Source: UBA970 sp049419605 (lineage in GTDB: Bacteria > Bacillota_I > Bacilli_A > RFN20 > CAG-826). Taken from it: 29,418 nucleotides of DNA. The stretch is taken from positions 1-29,418 of the forward strand of contig JBMSKF010000013.1 of NCBI GenBank assembly GCA_049419605.1, written 5' to 3'. Within the stretch, counting starts at the first letter, position 1, and each line of letters starts with the position of its first letter. The translations under genes and the position numbers were made by a program. Under the pieces are notes generated by a model that did not search any database, was not told where the DNA came from, and saw only the letters and a list, made by a program, of their open reading frames with translations. This document shows positions 1-8,039 of the stretch, piece after piece.

Positions 1-7
1 TACCTCC
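1..7 (-). promoter_or_regulatory. Shine-Dalgarno of a gene starting beyond the window edge
   Basis: On the minus strand the bases right after the flavoenzyme stop codon read GGAGGTA, a strong ribosome binding site. It has no start codon inside the window, so another minus-strand gene of the same operon should begin a few bases beyond position 1. Confidence 0.6.
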
Positions 8-976
8 TTAGGAATGATGGATTAAATATTGTTGAATTGCCAGAGCGGCTTTTGCGCCGTCTCCTACGGCAATGACAATTTGTTTGAATGGGTGTTGGGT
101 TACATCACCCGCAGCAAATAAACCCGGCATAGACGTCATCCATTGGTCATCAACCAAGATTTCACCTTTTTCATTAGTCTTTACTAATCCTTGAACTAAT
201 GCAGAGTTAGCAAGTAAACCAATTTGAATAAAGAGGCCATCCGCTTTTATGAGGCGCTTACTTTGATTCTTCTTATCAAGAACCCAAACGCCTTCCATAT
301 TTTCTTTGCCTTCGATAGATAAAATTTGAGTTTCTAAATATACACTTAGATTTGGAATCGTGTTGAACTTATTAAGGATAATTTGATCTGCTCTCCATTG
401 ACTGCGATGGACCACAGTAATTTGTTTTGCCCATACCGCAAGATCAATCACCGCTTCTGCTGCACTATTTCCCCCACCTGCCACCAAGACATGTTTTCCT
501 TTAAAGAATGGTGCATCACATGTTGTGCAGTAGGAAACCCCTTTATTAGCAAAGGTAGCTTCACCGGGAATGTTGAGTTTTTTAGGTTGTCCACCTGTTG
601 CAAACAAAAGTGTTTTGCTTTTCAGCACAGTGCCGTTATCCATGGTGACAAAAAACACATCATGACTCTTTTGAATACTTGTAACCCAATAATCGAGGTA
701 TAAAGGAACTTCAAGCGCCTCAAGATGCTTTAAAAATGTAGTTGATAAGTCTTTGCCTTCAATCATTGGAATGCCTAAATAGTTGTCTACGGTAGAGGTG
801 TTGTGAAGTTGGCCACCAATTTCTTTTGCAATAACACCAACTTTTAATCCCTTACGTTGTGAATATAATGCGGCATTCAATCCCGCGGGTCCTCCACCAA
901 TCACCAAAAGATCCCACAAGTCTGTGGTGTGAAATATCTCCGGTACCGGACGTTGTTGAATTTGAAGATCAAACAT
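8..976 (-). CDS. Thioredoxin reductase / AhpF C-terminal-like flavoprotein
   Basis: This 322-residue protein is an FAD- and NAD(P)H-dependent disulfide reductase. The FAD-binding motif GGGPAG is at residues 27-32, the redox-active CTTCD at 150-154 (C150 and C153), the NAD(P)H-binding GGGNSAAEA at about 167-175, and the C-terminal FAD motif GD is followed by PFKQIVIAVGDGAKAA. The last segment and the start (LWDLLVIGGGPAG) resemble the C-terminal reductase part of AhpF more than short TrxB proteins, but the N-terminal AhpF thioredoxin-like repeats are absent, so it must pass electrons to a separate partner. It lies 2 nt after the CsoR-family gene and is clearly co-transcribed with it, so its expression probably follows that sensor. 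A downstream partner gene off the window edge is likely. The general assignment is firm; the exact substrate is not. Confidence 0.9.
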   Translation of the reverse strand: MFDLQIQQRPVPEIFHTTDLWDLLVIGGGPAGLNAALYSQRKGLKVGVIAKEIGGQLHNTSTVDNYLGIPMIEGKDLSTTFLKHLEALEVPLYLDYWVTSIQKSHDVFFVTMDNGTVLKSKTLLFATGGQPKKLNIPGEATFANKGVSYCTTCDAPFFKGKHVLVAGGGNSAAEAVIDLAVWAKQITVVHRSQWRADQIILNKFNTIPNLSVYLETQILSIEGKENMEGVWVLDKKNQSKRLIKADGLFIQIGLLANSALVQGLVKTNEKGEILVDDQWMTSMPGLFAAGDVTQHPFKQIVIAVGDGAKAALAIQQYLIHHS

Positions 977-978
977 GT

Positions 979-1227
979 TTATCTACTTTTTACAATAAGA
1001 TCCATCGCATCTTGAATCGCTTTTTTATTGTCAGGATTGTCTAACATAATTTGTTGAAGGTTTTCAGTTGTAATTAAAGAAATTGTTTTGTCTAAATTCA
1101 CTCTAATAGCCTTGAGTTGAGTAACAAGATCTTCGCAAGAATCTTGTTTTTCCATCATATTTAAAATGCCATTCATTTGTCCGTGTAGGCGTTTCATACG
1201 GTGTAATAATTCTTGATTACATTTCAT
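979..1227 (-). CDS. CsoR/CstR-family (DUF156) repressor, atypical ligand set (CsoR1)
   Basis: This 82-residue all-helical protein belongs to the CsoR/RcnR/FrmR/CstR family: RMKRLHGQMNGI near residues 10-21 is the family's DNA-contacting first helix, and the conserved Cys is C31. In copper-type CsoR the Cys is followed by His at +25 and Cys at +29; here those positions are N56 and I60. Copper binding of the canonical kind is therefore excluded, and so is the two-cysteine persulfide chemistry of CstR. C3 is the only other cysteine. The gene starts 6 nt after a TATATT -10 element, implying a leaderless mRNA, and a perfect operator palindrome lies in its promoter, so it is probably autoregulated. 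It precedes the flavoprotein by 2 nt. A thiol, electrophile, aldehyde or sulfur signal is my inference. Confidence 0.88.
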   Translation of the reverse strand: MKCNQELLHRMKRLHGQMNGILNMMEKQDSCEDLVTQLKAIRVNLDKTISLITTENLQQIMLDNPDNKKAIQDAMDLIVKSR

Positions 1228-1233
1228 ATCGTT

Positions 1234-1262
1234 AATATACCCATATGGGTATTAATTGTCAA
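1234..1262 (-). promoter_or_regulatory. Consensus promoter of csoR1-flavoprotein operon
   Basis: On the minus strand TTGACA (1257-1262) and TATATT (1234-1239) are separated by exactly 17 bp. The -10 ends 6 nt before the csoR1 ATG, so the transcript would start at or next to the start codon. The -35 lies inside the last codons of the upstream hydrolase gene. Confidence 0.8.
1237..1252. promoter_or_regulatory. Palindromic DUF156-type operator
   Basis: ATACCCATATGGGTAT is a perfect 16-bp palindrome filling the promoter spacer and overlapping the -10 element. C/G-rich half sites around an AT centre are typical of CsoR-family operators. A bound tetramer would block RNA polymerase, which fits autorepression by the adjacent csoR1. 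Confidence 0.75.
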
Positions 1263-2199
1263 ACGAAATGATTGAGGTATTATCATTCGGTATTCGTTGA
1301 TAAAACAATGAAAAAAGATCGTTGAGAATCAATGGATCATTATCGAGAGCATGGCCGCTATTAGGAAAACGAATGGCCTCGATTGGAGCCTCTAATTCAT
1401 CTACCTTTGCTAAAAACCTTTCATAGTTACTTTGAGGAATTAACTCATCAAATGCCCCATATGCCATAAGTGTTGGGATTGCTCCATCTAAATGATGAAT
1501 TGGCGAAGCGTCAAACCAACTTTGAGGATAACCCTTTTCAATCAACTCATTAGGACTAGTTACGGTCGTTTGCATTAATTGATTAGCGAGAAATAATTGA
1601 TTGGTGGGATTGCCAAAGTTAATGTAGTTTGGGTCGGTAAAATCAACAGGAGGAACTAAAGCTAATAAAAATCGAATAGGAATTGGACTTGTATTTCGAT
1701 AACTATAAAGCATGGCAAGGTGGGCACCGGCACTTTCACCTATTAACACAATTTGATTCTTATCTATCGGCATATTGGTGGTTTGATTTTTAATATAACG
1801 TATCGCTAAATCAAGATCTTCTAACATATCAAGGTAAGTAGATTGATTTGATATTAATCGATAATTCATCGCGATATAAACGTAACCGTTTTCAATGACA
1901 GATTGACGGTATTTCAACATACTAGACTTATCTCCACCTATCCAACTACCGCCGTGAATCAATAAAATTGCGGTAGCATCTTCATTTAATTGACTTGAAT
2001 AACTAATATCCAAAGTATGTCTTTCATGAAAACCATAAATCACATTTTGTTCATTCACCACAGAGTCGCTACTTAAAGAGCTAGAAGAATTTGTAAAATT
2101 GGATGATACATTTTCAAAGGAAGAAGGAATTGACATAGCAGATTGACAAGACGCTAATGTTATCGCGACAAATACAATTAATTTCTTATATTGATTCAT
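1252..2199 (-). CDS. Alpha/beta hydrolase lipoprotein (carboxylesterase-like)
   Basis: From the ATG at 2199 the product has 315 residues. It begins with a lipoprotein signal peptide ending in the lipobox LASC (lipidated Cys at residue 18), followed by a Ser/Asn-rich linker to about residue 50. The catalytic part has the oxyanion motif HGGSW (about 82-86), the nucleophile elbow GESAG (Ser about 156), an acid in YGAFDELIP and a His in NSGHALDND, as in BD-FAE/acetyl-esterase-type hydrolases. It should be anchored outside the cell; the ester substrate is unknown. A TTG start at 2235 would add 12 residues before the signal peptide and is unlikely. A CATAAT -10 element lies 6 nt before the ATG with no Shine-Dalgarno, so the mRNA is probably leaderless. 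Confidence 0.85.
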   Translation of the reverse strand: MNQYKKLIVFVAITLASCQSAMSIPSSFENVSSNFTNSSSSLSSDSVVNEQNVIYGFHERHTLDISYSSQLNEDATAILLIHGGSWIGGDKSSMLKYRQSVIENGYVYIAMNYRLISNQSTYLDMLEDLDLAIRYIKNQTTNMPIDKNQIVLIGESAGAHLAMLYSYRNTSPIPIRFLLALVPPVDFTDPNYINFGNPTNQLFLANQLMQTTVTSPNELIEKGYPQSWFDASPIHHLDGAIPTLMAYGAFDELIPQSNYERFLAKVDELEAPIEAIRFPNSGHALDNDPLILNDLFSLFYQRIPNDNTSIISFDN

Positions 2200-2205
2200 A
2201 AATTC

Positions 2206-2211
2206 ATTATG
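2206..2211 (-). promoter_or_regulatory. -10 element giving a leaderless hydrolase mRNA
   Basis: CATAAT on the minus strand ends 6 nt before the ATG at 2199. No ribosome binding site is present. The start site would fall on or next to the start codon. Confidence 0.5.
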
Positions 2212-2278
2212 ATGGTTTAAGTATGTAGGCTTCAATCAATAAGCATTTATCTTGTAATCTTGAGTACAAAGAAATTAA

Positions 2279-2284
2279 TATAAT
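2279..2284 (+). promoter_or_regulatory. -10 element of the FMN reductase gene
   Basis: A consensus TATAAT lies 34 nt before the ATG at 2318. I see no good -35. The expected transcription start falls inside the CsoR-type operator, as expected for a repressed promoter. Confidence 0.6.
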
Positions 2285-2286
2285 CA

Positions 2287-2307
2287 TACCCCCCTATAGG
2301 AGGGGTA
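2287..2307. promoter_or_regulatory. CsoR-type operator before FMN reductase
   Basis: TACCCC (2287-2292) and GGGGTA (2302-2307) form a near-palindrome around CTATAG. Read on the minus strand, 2290-2307 is TACCCCTCCTATAGGGGG, identical at 15 of 18 positions to the site before csoR2 (17188-17205). It is unlike the csoR1 site. It sits at the expected transcription start and touches the Shine-Dalgarno. Confidence 0.7.
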
Positions 2308-2317
2308 AGGAGAAATT

Positions 2318-2851
2318 ATGAAAATTGGTATTATTGTTGGCTCGACGCGTGTTGGCAATGTAGGTCTAGGAATTGGAAAGTGGGTTGAAGGACAAAGTAA
2401 AACTCGTCCTGCTGCTTATGAACTCATTAATTTATCCGACTATGCCCTACCACTATTTGGAGAAAAAGATGCAAAAGAAGCAGTGCAAAAGTGGAATGAT
2501 AAGATTCAAAGTCTCGATGGATATATTTTTGTTACGGCAGAATATAATCACTCCATTACGGGTGCTTTAAAGAATGCATTAGATACAGCCGGTATTCCAA
2601 CCTGGATTAACAAACCAGCAGGTATTATCAGTTACGGTTATGCTGGAGGTGCTAGAGCCGCTGAACACTTAAGAACCATTTTAGGTGCGTTAGGCGTTGC
2701 AGATGTCCAACAACATGTACTTTTTAATTTAAATGCAGAAATGAGCCAAACCGAAGGTTTTAAACCGGCAAACTATCAAGTTAACTTATTAGCAAAATTG
2801 TTTGATCAAGTTGAATCGTGGGCAAAAGCACTCAAAACAACGAGAGGTTAA
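2318..2851 (+). CDS. NAD(P)H-dependent FMN reductase / quinone reductase-like flavoprotein
   Basis: This 177-residue flavodoxin-fold protein carries the FMN-phosphate motif GSTRVGNVG (residues 8-16) and the FMN-ring motif TAEYNHSITGALKNALD (about 73-89), hallmarks of the NADPH-dependent FMN reductase family (azoreductase/quinone reductase/chromate reductase-like). GYAGGARAAEHLR is the usual third motif. Likely roles are two-electron reduction of quinones or FMN, avoiding radical formation. It has a clear Shine-Dalgarno (AAGGAG, 7 nt before the ATG) and a CsoR-type operator at the transcription start, so induction by the CsoR2 signal (probably copper) is inferred. Its stop codon abuts that of the convergent UPF0316 gene with no bases between. 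Confidence 0.88.
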   Translation: MKIGIIVGSTRVGNVGLGIGKWVEGQSKTRPAAYELINLSDYALPLFGEKDAKEAVQKWNDKIQSLDGYIFVTAEYNHSITGALKNALDTAGIPTWINKPAGIISYGYAGGARAAEHLRTILGALGVADVQQHVLFNLNAEMSQTEGFKPANYQVNLLAKLFDQVESWAKALKTTRG

Positions 2852-3373
2852 TTAACGTTTTTTAGCAGTACCATATCCACCTTGGACTGGTCTAACATCT
2901 AAAAATGTTACTACGGCTTTAGGAAAATGGGTTGCCATTTGGGCAACCATTTTTCTTTTTTTTCGAGGAATGTAAGAGACAATCATGGCGTTTCGATGAT
3001 TTGCCTTACCAACCGAATCAAGAATGGTTGCAGCAAAACCATTTTTTCTTAGCATTTCTGCAAATTCAATAGCATCTTCTTTTTCTGCAATAATTTCTGC
3101 TTTGATATTTCCTAAACCTACTCGACCTTCTAACCAAGAACCAAAATATAGACCCAACGCAAAACCACTCGCGTAGGCAAGAACTCTTAAAGGATCTTCG
3201 GTAATTCTTGTAACAACTAAGGATACATTGATTACCCAAATCATTTGTTCAAAAAACACAATCAATGAAGCTTGTTTTCGGAATCCTTTTGTCATTAAAA
3301 GTAGACGAAAAACACCGATACTCACTTCAGTCATTTTTGCTAAAAAGATAGCAAGATAAATAAGAATATTCAT
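2852..3373 (-). CDS. UPF0316 / DUF5698-DUF2179 membrane protein
   Basis: This 173-residue protein has three hydrophobic segments (about 1-24, 35-57 and 62-82) followed by a cytoplasmic domain that matches the UPF0316 (YebE-like) arrangement of DUF5698 plus DUF2179. In the soluble part, an alternating strand-helix pattern around EIIAEKEDAIEFAEMLRKNGFAA suggests a small-ligand sensing fold, but its function is unknown. It is the last gene of the aspartate-semialdehyde/polyamine operon, starting 6 nt after the Asd stop, so it is co-expressed with that pathway. A link to polyamine sensing or transport is speculation from context only. No terminator is visible after it. Confidence 0.8.
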   Translation of the reverse strand: MNILIYLAIFLAKMTEVSIGVFRLLLMTKGFRKQASLIVFFEQMIWVINVSLVVTRITEDPLRVLAYASGFALGLYFGSWLEGRVGLGNIKAEIIAEKEDAIEFAEMLRKNGFAATILDSVGKANHRNAMIVSYIPRKKRKMVAQMATHFPKAVVTFLDVRPVQGGYGTAKKR

Positions 3374-3379
3374 AAAGGG

Positions 3380-4369
3380 TTATTGTATAAATAATTGGAG
3401 AATTTGAACTGCATTGGTTGCAGCACCCTTTCGGATGTTATCTCCTACCACAAACATGTTTAAACCATTTTCAACTGATTCATCTCTTCTGATTCTGCCT
3501 ACATAAACGTCGTCTTTTCCGTCCACCAATAATGGCATTGGATATTCTTTCTTTTCTGGTTTGTCATACACAACCACGCCAGGAGCTTTCGAAAGTAATT
3601 CATTAACCTTTTCTAATGAAAATGGCTTCACAAACTCTAGGTTAATCACTTCGCTGTGAGCATTTTTAACCGGCACTCTTACAGCACTGCTACTGATTTT
3701 AAGATCCGGTATTCCCATGATTTTTCGTGATTCTTTAATGATTTTTTCTTCTTCCTTGGTATTCCCATTCTCCATAAAAACATCAATATGCGGGATCACA
3801 TTTTCATAGATTTGATATGGAAATTTGGTTGTTTTTCCAGTAGGAAGCTTCTCCGACAAATCGTGTAAACCTTTACTACCAGCCCCACTCACGGCTTGAT
3901 AGGTAGCAATAACCATCCGTTTAATTTGAAAAGCATCGTGAAGTGGCTTCATTACGACGACCGCTTGAATGGTCGAACAATTAGGATTGGCAATGATAAA
4001 TTGATGTTTGAATGCATCTTTTGGATTCACTTCGGGAACAACTAATGGTACGTTAGGATCCATACGCCAGGCAGCCGAGTTATCAATCACAAGAGTTTTT
4101 TGCTTTGCAAAAATGGGAGCAAATTGTAATGAAACTTCACTTCCAGCACTAAACAAAGCATAATCCACATGGTGCTTAAGAATATTTTCCTCATTTAAAG
4201 GAATGACAGGATAACTTTTTCCTTGGAATGGAATGGTCATCCCGCGACTACGTTCAGAAGCAAAAAGGACTAAATTGTGAATATTGATCTTTCTTTCTTC
4301 TAGAACTTCTAAAAATTTTCTGCCAACGACACCTGTTGCGCCAACAATTGCGAGTGAAATAGAGTTCAT
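3380..4369 (-). CDS. asd: Aspartate-semialdehyde dehydrogenase
   Basis: This 329-residue enzyme reduces L-aspartyl-4-phosphate to L-aspartate-4-semialdehyde with NADPH. The nucleotide motif GATGVVG is at residues 10-16. The catalytic cysteine lies in NPNCSTIQ (C131), and a motif of the VRVPV...HSE type supplies the catalytic His. Its length is normal for the family. Its ATG overlaps the aspartokinase stop by 4 nt (ATGA), so the two are translationally coupled and catalyse consecutive steps. No diaminopimelate, threonine or methionine genes follow; instead the operon encodes two polyamine enzymes that consume aspartate semialdehyde, so this copy probably supplies that route. Confidence 0.95.
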   Translation of the reverse strand: MNSISLAIVGATGVVGRKFLEVLEERKINIHNLVLFASERSRGMTIPFQGKSYPVIPLNEENILKHHVDYALFSAGSEVSLQFAPIFAKQKTLVIDNSAAWRMDPNVPLVVPEVNPKDAFKHQFIIANPNCSTIQAVVVMKPLHDAFQIKRMVIATYQAVSGAGSKGLHDLSEKLPTGKTTKFPYQIYENVIPHIDVFMENGNTKEEEKIIKESRKIMGIPDLKISSSAVRVPVKNAHSEVINLEFVKPFSLEKVNELLSKAPGVVVYDKPEKKEYPMPLLVDGKDDVYVGRIRRDESVENGLNMFVVGDNIRKGAATNAVQILQLFIQ

Positions 4370-5694
4370 TTGCTGGATCCTCCAAGGACGAATTCGTTAT
4401 AGAGTGCATTGATTGCAAACTTGTAATCAATATCCTCTACACCAATGACTAAGTGTAAACCATTGCTTCCATAATCAATCATTTTTAAGTTAACATTCGC
4501 ATTCACTAAGGCTGAGAATACTTTTAAAACATTCATTTTATTTTGTAATAAATTTCTTCCCACCACATAAATTAATGAGATTCCTTCAGTCATTTCCACA
4601 ACATCTGGCCTAAGGTCTTTTTTGAGTTTAGTAATTAACGCCTCTTTTTTGCCATCCTGTAGGTATTTGGATTCAATCATCATGGAAAAGGTATCCGTAC
4701 CAGAAGGAAAATGTTCTACATTGATGCCAAGTTTTTCACAAATTCGTAAAATTTTTCGATCGAAACCTAAGGTTTCAGACATCATTTCTTTCTCCACTAC
4801 AACTAAATTGAATCCTTTCACTCCAGTAATACCTGTGATGGCACTTTGATACCGATCAGGTGGAAGTTTACTATAAATCATTGTGCCTTCGCTTGATGGA
4901 TTGAAGGTGTTTTTGATGTGTGTTGGGATTCCTTTTTTAATTAAAGGGAACATGGTTTCAGCTTGTAGAACACTTGCACCCATAAAAGATAAGACCCTTA
5001 ATTCTCGATAGGTAAGAGCCTCAATACGTTGAGGTTTTTCTACGATTCTAGGATCACAAGTAAGAAAACCATCGACATCTGTCCAGTTTTCATAAAGTTT
5101 GGCATTCACAGCGTCGGCGATTAGAGCACCACTAATATCGGAACCACCACGAGGCAAGATTTGAATTTGATCATGTTCATCACTTCCATAAAACCCTCCA
5201 ACCACAACATAGGGATGCTTTTTCAAAAGTAGTCCAGCATCATTACGGGTTTTGGTTCGATTGAGTTGATTGCCTTTAAAACGAACGACATCAGCCGCAT
5301 CGAGAAATGCATAATCTAAATAACTTGAAAGAATTAAAGCGGATAGATACTCCCCTCTAGAAACAATATAAGGAAGGGATTTTGTAATCTTCATTTTTTG
5401 AAGCATGTCTTGAAGGATGGATTTGATTGGCAAATCTAACTTTAATTCTTGCGTTATCTCTACAAAACGTTCACGGATTGCTTTAAACGCAATAGGATCT
5501 TTTCCTTGTTGAATGTCTTTTGCAACTTGATAAAGCAAATCTGTTACTTTTGAATCTTTATCATCACGTTTACCAGGCGCGGAAACCACGATAAATTTTC
5601 GCAAAGGATCTTGTTTAATGATCTTTGCGACTTGTTTAATCGTTGTGGCAGACGCCATGGAAGTACCGCCAAATTTGGCGACAATTGCATTCAT
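4366..5694 (-). CDS. Aspartokinase
   Basis: This 442-residue monofunctional aspartate kinase phosphorylates L-aspartate to aspartyl-4-phosphate. It begins with the amino-acid-kinase motif KFGGTSMAS (about 7-15), contains the RGGSDISGALIA nucleotide-binding loop and NWTDVDGFLTCDPRIV typical of the family, and ends with two ACT-type regulatory segments (roughly residues 300-440), so allosteric control by an amino acid end product is possible. It lies 3 nt after the carboxyspermidine decarboxylase gene and overlaps Asd by 4 nt. Embedding in a polyamine operon suggests it commits aspartate to polyamine synthesis rather than to cell-wall or amino-acid synthesis; that is inference. Confidence 0.95.
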   Translation of the reverse strand: MNAIVAKFGGTSMASATTIKQVAKIIKQDPLRKFIVVSAPGKRDDKDSKVTDLLYQVAKDIQQGKDPIAFKAIRERFVEITQELKLDLPIKSILQDMLQKMKITKSLPYIVSRGEYLSALILSSYLDYAFLDAADVVRFKGNQLNRTKTRNDAGLLLKKHPYVVVGGFYGSDEHDQIQILPRGGSDISGALIADAVNAKLYENWTDVDGFLTCDPRIVEKPQRIEALTYRELRVLSFMGASVLQAETMFPLIKKGIPTHIKNTFNPSSEGTMIYSKLPPDRYQSAITGITGVKGFNLVVVEKEMMSETLGFDRKILRICEKLGINVEHFPSGTDTFSMMIESKYLQDGKKEALITKLKKDLRPDVVEMTEGISLIYVVGRNLLQNKMNVLKVFSALVNANVNLKMIDYGSNGLHLVIGVEDIDYKFAINALYNEFVLGGSSK

Positions 5695-5697
5695 AAT

Positions 5698-6822
5698 TTA
5701 AGATAATTTTTCCTTAAAGTGATCATAAGCAAAAGCTTTAACTAGCACATCTTTTCCGTCTAACTTTCTTGCATAAATACTTGGTAACGGAATGCCATTA
5801 AACGTGTTGTTTTTCACAATGGTATATAGCGCCATATCTTCAAATACAATCGTTTCACCTACTTTTAAAGGTTGAGCAAAACGATAAATACCGATGTCAT
5901 CTCCAGTTAAGCATGTTGCCCCAGATAAACGAATAACATGGGACCCCTTTGGATCAGCCGAAGTCACAGGAGGTATAAATTTAGCTTCTAAAACATCTGG
6001 CATATGGCAAGTAGCCGAAGCGTCAAGAATAGCAATTTCAACATCATTCTTTGTGACATCTAAAACGGTACTGACTAAAAAACCTGCATTCAACACGACC
6101 GCTTCACCAGGTTCTAGATAAACATCAAGTTTGTATTTTTCTTTGAAATAACGAATAATTTTTACAAGTTTTGGAATATCATAATTTGCCCTTGTAAGAT
6201 GGTGACCGCCACCAAAGTTAATCCATTTTAGTTTCGAAAAATAATGACCAAATTTACGTTCAACTTCTTGGACTGTGGTTTCTAAGGCATCTGCGTTTTG
6301 TTGGCAGAGTGTATGAAAATGAAAACCTGAAACACCTTCGAGTAAAGATGGATTGATGTCTTGTATTTTAATACCCATTCTTGAAGTTGGTGAACAAGGG
6401 TCATACATCGAATTTCCAGTTTGAGTAGACACTTCTGGATTGATCCGAATACCAATGGTTTTGTTTGCTTTTAAGGCTCTTTCTTTAAACCTTGCCAATT
6501 GAGAATTAGAGTTAAATACAATGTGATCGCTATACTTTAAAACATCATTAAATTCATCTTCTTTGAATCCAGGGGTAAAAACATGTACTTCTTTTCCAAA
6601 GTGTTCATGTGCCAATCGTGCTTCAAAAAGTCCGCTTGATGCAGTTCCATCTAAGTATTGGTTTAATAATGGATAAAAATAAAAACTTGAAAATGCTTTT
6701 TGAGCAAGCAGCACTTTGCAGCCACTTAAATCTTTGATTTTTTTAATAATTTGAAGATTTTTTAGAATTAAGCTTTCATCAATTAAGTAATAAGGTGTTG
6801 GTAACCCTGGGGTAAGTTTCAT
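5698..6822 (-). CDS. nspC: Carboxynorspermidine / carboxyspermidine decarboxylase
   Basis: This 374-residue, PLP-dependent fold-type III decarboxylase removes CO2 from carboxyspermidine or carboxynorspermidine to give spermidine or norspermidine. The N-terminal TPYYLIDE is typical of NspC. The PLP lysine is K42 in LLAQKAFSS. GFHFHTLCQQ, NFGGGHHLTR and LEPGEA line the cofactor pocket, and ATCHMPDVLE (about 270-280) is the characteristic active-site cysteine motif of this subfamily, distinguishing it from diaminopimelate decarboxylase. It follows the dehydrogenase that makes its substrate by 12 nt. Which polyamine is made depends on the diamine supplied (putrescine or 1,3-diaminopropane), which the window does not show. 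Confidence 0.92.
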   Translation of the reverse strand: MKLTPGLPTPYYLIDESLILKNLQIIKKIKDLSGCKVLLAQKAFSSFYFYPLLNQYLDGTASSGLFEARLAHEHFGKEVHVFTPGFKEDEFNDVLKYSDHIVFNSNSQLARFKERALKANKTIGIRINPEVSTQTGNSMYDPCSPTSRMGIKIQDINPSLLEGVSGFHFHTLCQQNADALETTVQEVERKFGHYFSKLKWINFGGGHHLTRANYDIPKLVKIIRYFKEKYKLDVYLEPGEAVVLNAGFLVSTVLDVTKNDVEIAILDASATCHMPDVLEAKFIPPVTSADPKGSHVIRLSGATCLTGDDIGIYRFAQPLKVGETIVFEDMALYTIVKNNTFNGIPLPSIYARKLDGKDVLVKAFAYDHFKEKLS

Positions 6823-6834
6823 AGACTCGAACCT

Positions 6835-8034
6835 TTATTTGATTAAAACAGGCGCAAAGGTTTCTTTCCAAGGTAAACCCCACTTATTTAATAAATCCAT
6901 GTATGGATCAGGATTAAATTGTTCCATATTGAAAACACCTTCTCCGCTCCATTGTTTGGTTAAAATAAGTGCAGCACCAATCATCGCAGGAACGCCAGTT
7001 GTATAACTAATTGCTTGTGATCCAACTTCGGCATAAGCTTTTTCATGATCAGAAACATTAAAGACACGGTATTGGACTGGTTTGCCATTTTTATGACCTT
7101 GTAAAATTACACCGATATTCGTTTTACCTTTTGTTCGTGGTCCCAACGATGAGGGATCAGGTAAGACAGCTTTTAAAAATTGAAGTGGAACAATGGGTCT
7201 TCCTTCATAAAGAATTGGTTTAACTGAGGTCATACCAATGTTGACCAAGACTCGTAAGTGCGTTAAATACTTCTCAGAAAAGCTCATATAAAAACGAGCT
7301 CGTTTAACTTCAGGAATGAATTTAACTATTGATTCTAATTCTTCGTGATACATCAAATACATATCCTTTGGACCGATTTCATCCAGTTGATAAGTTTCTT
7401 TAACAGTTAAAGCAGGAATTTCTTTCCATTGTCCTTGTTCGTAATAACGACCGGGCATGGTGATTTCTCGAATATTAATTTCTGGATTAAAGTTAGTTGC
7501 AAAAGGATAACCGTGATCACCACCGTTGGCATCTAAAATATCAATGTAATCAATCGTATCAAAATAATGTTTTTTGCCATACATGCAAAAAACACTGGTT
7601 ACACCGGGATCAAATCCACTTCCAAGCAAGGCCATGACACCTGCCTTTTTAAAGCGCTCATGGTAAACCCATTGGGTGCTATATTCAAATCCTGCTTTTT
7701 CTCTAATTTCAGCAGCCGCAGTATCTAGATAATGTGTTTTCGTTTCAATGCACGCTTCCATGATGGGAATGTTTTGATAAGGTAACGCTAAATTCATCAC
7801 CAAGGCAGGTTTATATTTTTTAATTAACGCAACAACATTTTCTTTTACTTCTGCATCAACTTGCTCTGCAATCGAAACAACAGGATATTTTTTTAAACGT
7901 TGAACTATGTCTTCACATTTTGATTTAGTACGACTTGCAACGATGATAGTCTTAAAAACCTCGTTATTTTGGGCACATTTTTGTGCTCCAACCGAAGCGA
8001 CACCACCACTACCAATAATTAATACAGTAGACAT
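6835..8034 (-). CDS. Carboxynorspermidine / carboxyspermidine dehydrogenase (saccharopine-dehydrogenase-like)
   Basis: This 399-residue enzyme is of the saccharopine-dehydrogenase superfamily with the N-terminal nucleotide motif IIGSGGVASV (about 6-15). It matches the branch that reductively condenses L-aspartate-4-semialdehyde with putrescine or 1,3-diaminopropane. YLDTAAAE, GSGFDPGVTSVF and DANGGDHGYPFATNFNPEINIRE are typical of carboxynorspermidine synthase proteins. It is first in the operon, followed by its decarboxylase and the two enzymes that make aspartate semialdehyde, so the four genes form a complete SAM-independent route. A strong Shine-Dalgarno (GGAGG, 8041-8045) precedes the ATG. 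Unlike many neighbours it has a roughly 130-nt 5' leader with alternative hairpins. A lysine-pathway saccharopine role is unlikely given the neighbours. Confidence 0.92.
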   Translation of the reverse strand: MSTVLIIGSGGVASVGAQKCAQNNEVFKTIIVASRTKSKCEDIVQRLKKYPVVSIAEQVDAEVKENVVALIKKYKPALVMNLALPYQNIPIMEACIETKTHYLDTAAAEIREKAGFEYSTQWVYHERFKKAGVMALLGSGFDPGVTSVFCMYGKKHYFDTIDYIDILDANGGDHGYPFATNFNPEINIREITMPGRYYEQGQWKEIPALTVKETYQLDEIGPKDMYLMYHEELESIVKFIPEVKRARFYMSFSEKYLTHLRVLVNIGMTSVKPILYEGRPIVPLQFLKAVLPDPSSLGPRTKGKTNIGVILQGHKNGKPVQYRVFNVSDHEKAYAEVGSQAISYTTGVPAMIGAALILTKQWSGEGVFNMEQFNPDPYMDLLNKWGLPWKETFAPVLIK

Positions 8035-8039
8035 AAGTT

